Shown here piece by piece: positions 61,469 to 64,000 of a stretch of 64,000 nt of DNA (positions are counted from its first letter, which is position 1; the number at the start of each line of letters is the position of its first letter). The position numbers and the translations under genes were made by a program. Source of the stretch: Ruania alba (lineage in GTDB: Bacteria; Actinomycetota; Actinomycetes; Actinomycetales; Beutenbergiaceae); contig NZ_FNTX01000002.1 in assembly GCF_900105765.1 (NCBI RefSeq), forward strand, positions 248,001-312,000, given 5' to 3'. The notes below the pieces were generated by a model. That model saw nothing but the letters and a program-made list of their open reading frames with translations, did no database searches and had not been told where the DNA came from.

Positions 61469-62659
61469 ATGACGTGGATCCCACCGGTCGCCGACATCCT
61501 GCCCGAAGACTCCTCCGACGCCGCGCTGGTCGGGCGCGCCTGGCTCCCGGAGGCGTCCGGCCCCGCGATCGTGACCCTGCGGGACTCCGAGGTGCACGAT
61601 CTCTCGGCAACCTTTCCCACGATGCGTGACCTCGCCGAGCAGCCCGACCCTGCGGTCGCCGTCCGCGAGGCCACCGGGACGCCGATCGGTGCGCTCACCA
61701 CCATCTGGACCAACACCGACCCCGACCTGCGCGACCCCTCCCGCCCCTGGTTGCTCTCCCCGATCGACCTGCAGGTGATCAAGGCCGCGGGCGTCACGTT
61801 CCCGGCGTCGATGCTCGAGAGGATCATCGAAGAACGCGCTCGCGGTGATGCCGCGAGCGCCGAGAGCATCCGCTCGACCATCATGGACGCCATCGGCGGC
61901 GACATCGCCGACCTCGTCCCCGGCTCCCCCGCGGCCGCCCGCCTCAAGGACGTCCTCCTCGAGGCGGGACTGTGGAGCCAGTATCTCGAGGTCGGCATCG
62001 GCCCGGACGCCGAGATCTTCACCAAGGCACCCGTCCTGGCCTCGGTGGGGCCCGGCACCGATGTCGGAGTACTGGCCGAGTCGGAGTGGAACAACCCCGA
62101 ACCGGAAGTGGTGCTGCTGGTCGCCTCCACCGGCACCATCGTCGGCGCCGCCCTCGGCAACGATGTGAACCTGCGCGACGTCGAAGGACGGTCGGCCCTG
62201 CTGCTGGGCCGGGCGAAGGACAACAACGCCTCGGCATCGGTGGGCCCGTTCATCCGGCTCTTCGACGCAGGCTTCACCCTGGACCACGTCCGCCACGAGA
62301 CGGTGTCCCTCACCGTCACCGGCGAGGACGGTTTCCGGATGACCGCCAGCTCGGACATGACCCAGATCAGCCGCGACCCCGCCGACCTGGTCCGCCAGAC
62401 AGCCGGCGATCATCACAGCTACCCCGACGGCTTCGCCCTCTACCTGGGCACCATGTTCGCCCCGACCGAGGACCGTGATCTCCCGGGGCAGGGTTTCACC
62501 CACCACCCCGGAGACATCGTCCGGATCAGTTCGCCCCGGCTCGGCGCACTCGTCAACCGTGTCCGGCACAGCCAGCGTGTGCCACCGTGGGAGTTCGGGA
62601 TCGGTGCCCTCGTCTCCTCCCTTGCCCAGCGAGACCTCATCGGAAGGACCACGCGATGA
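61469..62659 (+). CDS. FAH-family 2-keto-3-deoxy sugar acid dehydratase (AraD1-like)
   Basis: 396 residues of the fumarylacetoacetate hydrolase family, longer than simple FAH proteins. Motifs are 'PWLLSPIDLQVIKAAGVTFPASMLERIIEERARGD', 'LWSQYLEVGIGPDAEIFTKAPVLASVG', 'WNNPEPEVVLLVASTGTIVGAALGNDVNLRDVEGRSALLLGRAKDNNASASVGPF' with Glu/Asp metal ligands, and 'HHSYPDGFALYLGTMFAP'. This long form sits beside alpha-ketoglutaric semialdehyde dehydrogenase in pentonate pathways, dehydrating 2-keto-3-deoxypentonate. ATGA-coupled to the next gene. ATG 61469 chosen; AGGAG lies somewhat far upstream. Confidence 0.88.
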   Translation: MTWIPPVADILPEDSSDAALVGRAWLPEASGPAIVTLRDSEVHDLSATFPTMRDLAEQPDPAVAVREATGTPIGALTTIWTNTDPDLRDPSRPWLLSPIDLQVIKAAGVTFPASMLERIIEERARGDAASAESIRSTIMDAIGGDIADLVPGSPAAARLKDVLLEAGLWSQYLEVGIGPDAEIFTKAPVLASVGPGTDVGVLAESEWNNPEPEVVLLVASTGTIVGAALGNDVNLRDVEGRSALLLGRAKDNNASASVGPFIRLFDAGFTLDHVRHETVSLTVTGEDGFRMTASSDMTQISRDPADLVRQTAGDHHSYPDGFALYLGTMFAPTEDRDLPGQGFTHHPGDIVRISSPRLGALVNRVRHSQRVPPWEFGIGALVSSLAQRDLIGRTTR

Positions 62660-64000
62660 CCACCCTGTCCAGCACGGACCCCCGTACCGGCGTCGACACC
62701 GCCACCCCGCTCACCCCCGCCACTGCCGAGCAGGTCCAGACGGTCGCCGCCCGGGCAGCCGACGCCTTCGGTGACCTCCGTGGCCGGAGCCGTCCGTGGC
62801 GTGCCGGGCTCTTGCGGGCCATGGCGGACGGGCTCGAGAACGACCGCGAGGCACTGGTCACGACGGCTATGAGCGAGACGGGCCTGCCGCAGGCCCGGCT
62901 GGATGGAGAGCTGAGCCGCAGCACCTTCCAGCTCCGGCTCTTCGCCGACGTCGTCATCGAGGGCGGCTACCTCGAGGCGATCATCGACCACGCGGCCGAC
63001 ACCCCGCTCGGCCCGGGTCCCGACGTCCGGCGCATGCTCGTGCCCATCGGACCGGTCGCCGTCTTCGGCGCCAGCAACTTCCCGTTCGCGTTCTCCGTGG
63101 CCGGCGGTGACACCGCGTCGGCACTCGCCGCCGGGAACCCCGTGGTGGCCAAGGCACACCCCTCCCACCTGCTCACCTCCCAGCGCTCCTACGAGAGCCT
63201 CGCGGCAGCCGCGGCTGCCTACGGCGCTCCCGAGGGGACCATCGGGCTCGTCCACGGCCAGCAGGCCGGTGCGGACCTGGTGCGCGACCCGCAGATCGCT
63301 GCCGTCGGGTTCACCGGGGCGCTGGCCACCGGCAAGATCCTGCAGTCGTTGATCGATGAACGGTCCACCCCGATCCCGTTCTACGGAGAGCTGTCCAGCC
63401 TCAACCCGCTCGTGGTGACCACCGGTGCGCTCGCCGAGCGGGGCGAGCAGATCGCCGACGGTCTGTACACCTCCTTCACCGGGTCGGCGGGGCAGCTGTG
63501 CACCAAGCCGGGCGTCGCGTTCGTGCCGGAGGGCGAGACCGGGGACGCGCTCGTCGCCGCCCTGGTCTCCCGCGGCGAGGCCGCCACGCCGCAGACCCTG
63601 CTGAACGCCCGCATCCACGACAGCTTCGACGAGATCCGCACCCGCCTGATCAACGACGGCAACGCGCGGAGCCTGCTTGCGCCGCACGCGGGCGAGGAGG
63701 GCTTCTCCCGTACCCCTGCTGTGCTGGAGATCGACGCCGACGCCGTGACGCCCGACGTCGCCGAGGAGGCGTTCGGCCCGCTGATCGTGCTGGTCCGGTA
63801 CCGCGACTTGGACCAGGTCCGCACCGCCTTGGCGGCCGTGCCCGACTCACTGACCGCGACCATCCACGCCGGCGGCGGTGAGGACGACGAGCGGGTGGCG
63901 TTGACCGCGGTCGTGCGGGACGCCGTCGGGCGGATCGTCTACGACGGCTACCCCACCGGCGTGCGCGTGTCCTGGGGGATGCACCACGGTGGCCCGTGGC
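62656..64000 (+). CDS. Alpha-ketoglutaric semialdehyde dehydrogenase (partial, runs off window)
   Basis: The open frame continues to the last base: 448 codons, no stop. It begins MTTLSSTDPRTGVDTATPLT. ALDH motifs of the type III KGSADH subgroup are present: 'GPVAVFGASNFPFAFSVAGGDTASALAAGNPVVAKAHPSH', 'VGFTGALATGKILQSL', catalytic Glu in 'FYGELSSLNP' and nucleophilic Cys in 'TGSAGQLCTKPG', then 'EEAFGPLIVLVRY' and 'RIVYDGYPTGVRVSWGMHHGGPW'. It would oxidise the semialdehyde made by the FAH-family dehydratase to alpha-ketoglutarate. Start overlaps the upstream stop by ATGA. About 30-60 residues are probably missing. Confidence 0.93.
   Translation, partial: MTTLSSTDPRTGVDTATPLTPATAEQVQTVAARAADAFGDLRGRSRPWRAGLLRAMADGLENDREALVTTAMSETGLPQARLDGELSRSTFQLRLFADVVIEGGYLEAIIDHAADTPLGPGPDVRRMLVPIGPVAVFGASNFPFAFSVAGGDTASALAAGNPVVAKAHPSHLLTSQRSYESLAAAAAAYGAPEGTIGLVHGQQAGADLVRDPQIAAVGFTGALATGKILQSLIDERSTPIPFYGELSSLNPLVVTTGALAERGEQIADGLYTSFTGSAGQLCTKPGVAFVPEGETGDALVAALVSRGEAATPQTLLNARIHDSFDEIRTRLINDGNARSLLAPHAGEEGFSRTPAVLEIDADAVTPDVAEEAFGPLIVLVRYRDLDQVRTALAAVPDSLTATIHAGGGEDDERVALTAVVRDAVGRIVYDGYPTGVRVSWGMHHGGPW

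Noticed and set aside
1-64000. CRISPR arrays, insertion sequences and rRNA genes
   Set aside because: No regularly spaced direct repeats, transposase motifs or rRNA sequence were seen on reading both strands.

Overview
This window comes from a high-GC actinobacterium. Codon use is strongly GC-biased, ATGA/GTGA gene overlaps are frequent, and it carries LAL-type LuxR regulators, CmtR-like ArsR, DUF3817, DUF817 and DUF4235 proteins and a fused MnhA/MnhB antiporter subunit. The gene mix suggests Micrococcales, perhaps near Ruania/Beutenbergia; that placement is an inference. No insertion sequence, CRISPR array or prophage integrase was seen.

Layout. (1) 1-8492, minus strand: the 5' half of an extracellular contractile injection system (eCIS, phage-tail-like). 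It holds sheath, tube, an assembly protein, a DUF6760 peptide, a second tube-like protein, an 812-residue disordered protein with a collagen-like tract, a LysM protein, a VgrG-like spike and a gp25-like baseplate wedge cut by the window edge. Two large LuxR/LAL ATPase regulators (8686-13927) diverge from it. (2) 13938-23631: housekeeping and accessory genes, including membrane proteins, a VOC dioxygenase with a palindromic operator, a molybdopterin oxidoreductase, a two-component system, a RibD-like reductase, a Cys-rich ArsR/CDF metal pair and a sarcosine-oxidase-like flavoprotein. (3) 23683-28625: a thiamine ABC importer (thiB-thiP-thiQ) under a TPP riboswitch with a visible Shine-Dalgarno-sequestering hairpin. 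(4) 28772-38400: a DUF2975/Xre pair, DUF4235, the six-gene Mnh/Mrp Na+/H+ antiporter operon, dcd and tRNA-Gly(CCC). (5) 38439-42517: unknown proteins, a thiolase and a 3-oxoacid CoA-transferase pair. (6) 42677-53096: a nucleoside-hydrolase-like gene with a sugar ABC importer, a DUF3800 gene, then a SorC regulator, TIM-barrel isomerase, FGGY kinase and split transketolase. That enzyme set resembles the D-apiose transketolase pathway. (7) 53418-64000: a frameshifted ERCC4-domain gene, then a FadR-type GntR regulator diverging from a sugar-acid operon: enolase-superfamily dehydratase, MBL hydrolase, Gfo/Idh oxidoreductase, CaiB CoA-transferase, a cytosolic solute-binding-like protein, enoyl-CoA hydratase, an FAH-family 2-keto-3-deoxy acid dehydratase and alpha-ketoglutaric semialdehyde dehydrogenase (running off the end).

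Most notable observations. A family of about 50-61 bp palindromes sharing a GCAA-NN-TTGTG core lies in frame inside three protein-coding genes (thiP, thiB and an unknown gene), and a shorter relative ends a fourth. A second palindrome family sits between convergent genes and encodes the last residues and stop of thiQ. Four genes between 53.8 and 60.0 kb each carry a single-base reading-frame break at a short G/C run, which points to sequence error or decay. The eCIS encodes a large low-complexity protein, translationally coupled to the tube gene, with a likely internal start for its conserved C-terminus.
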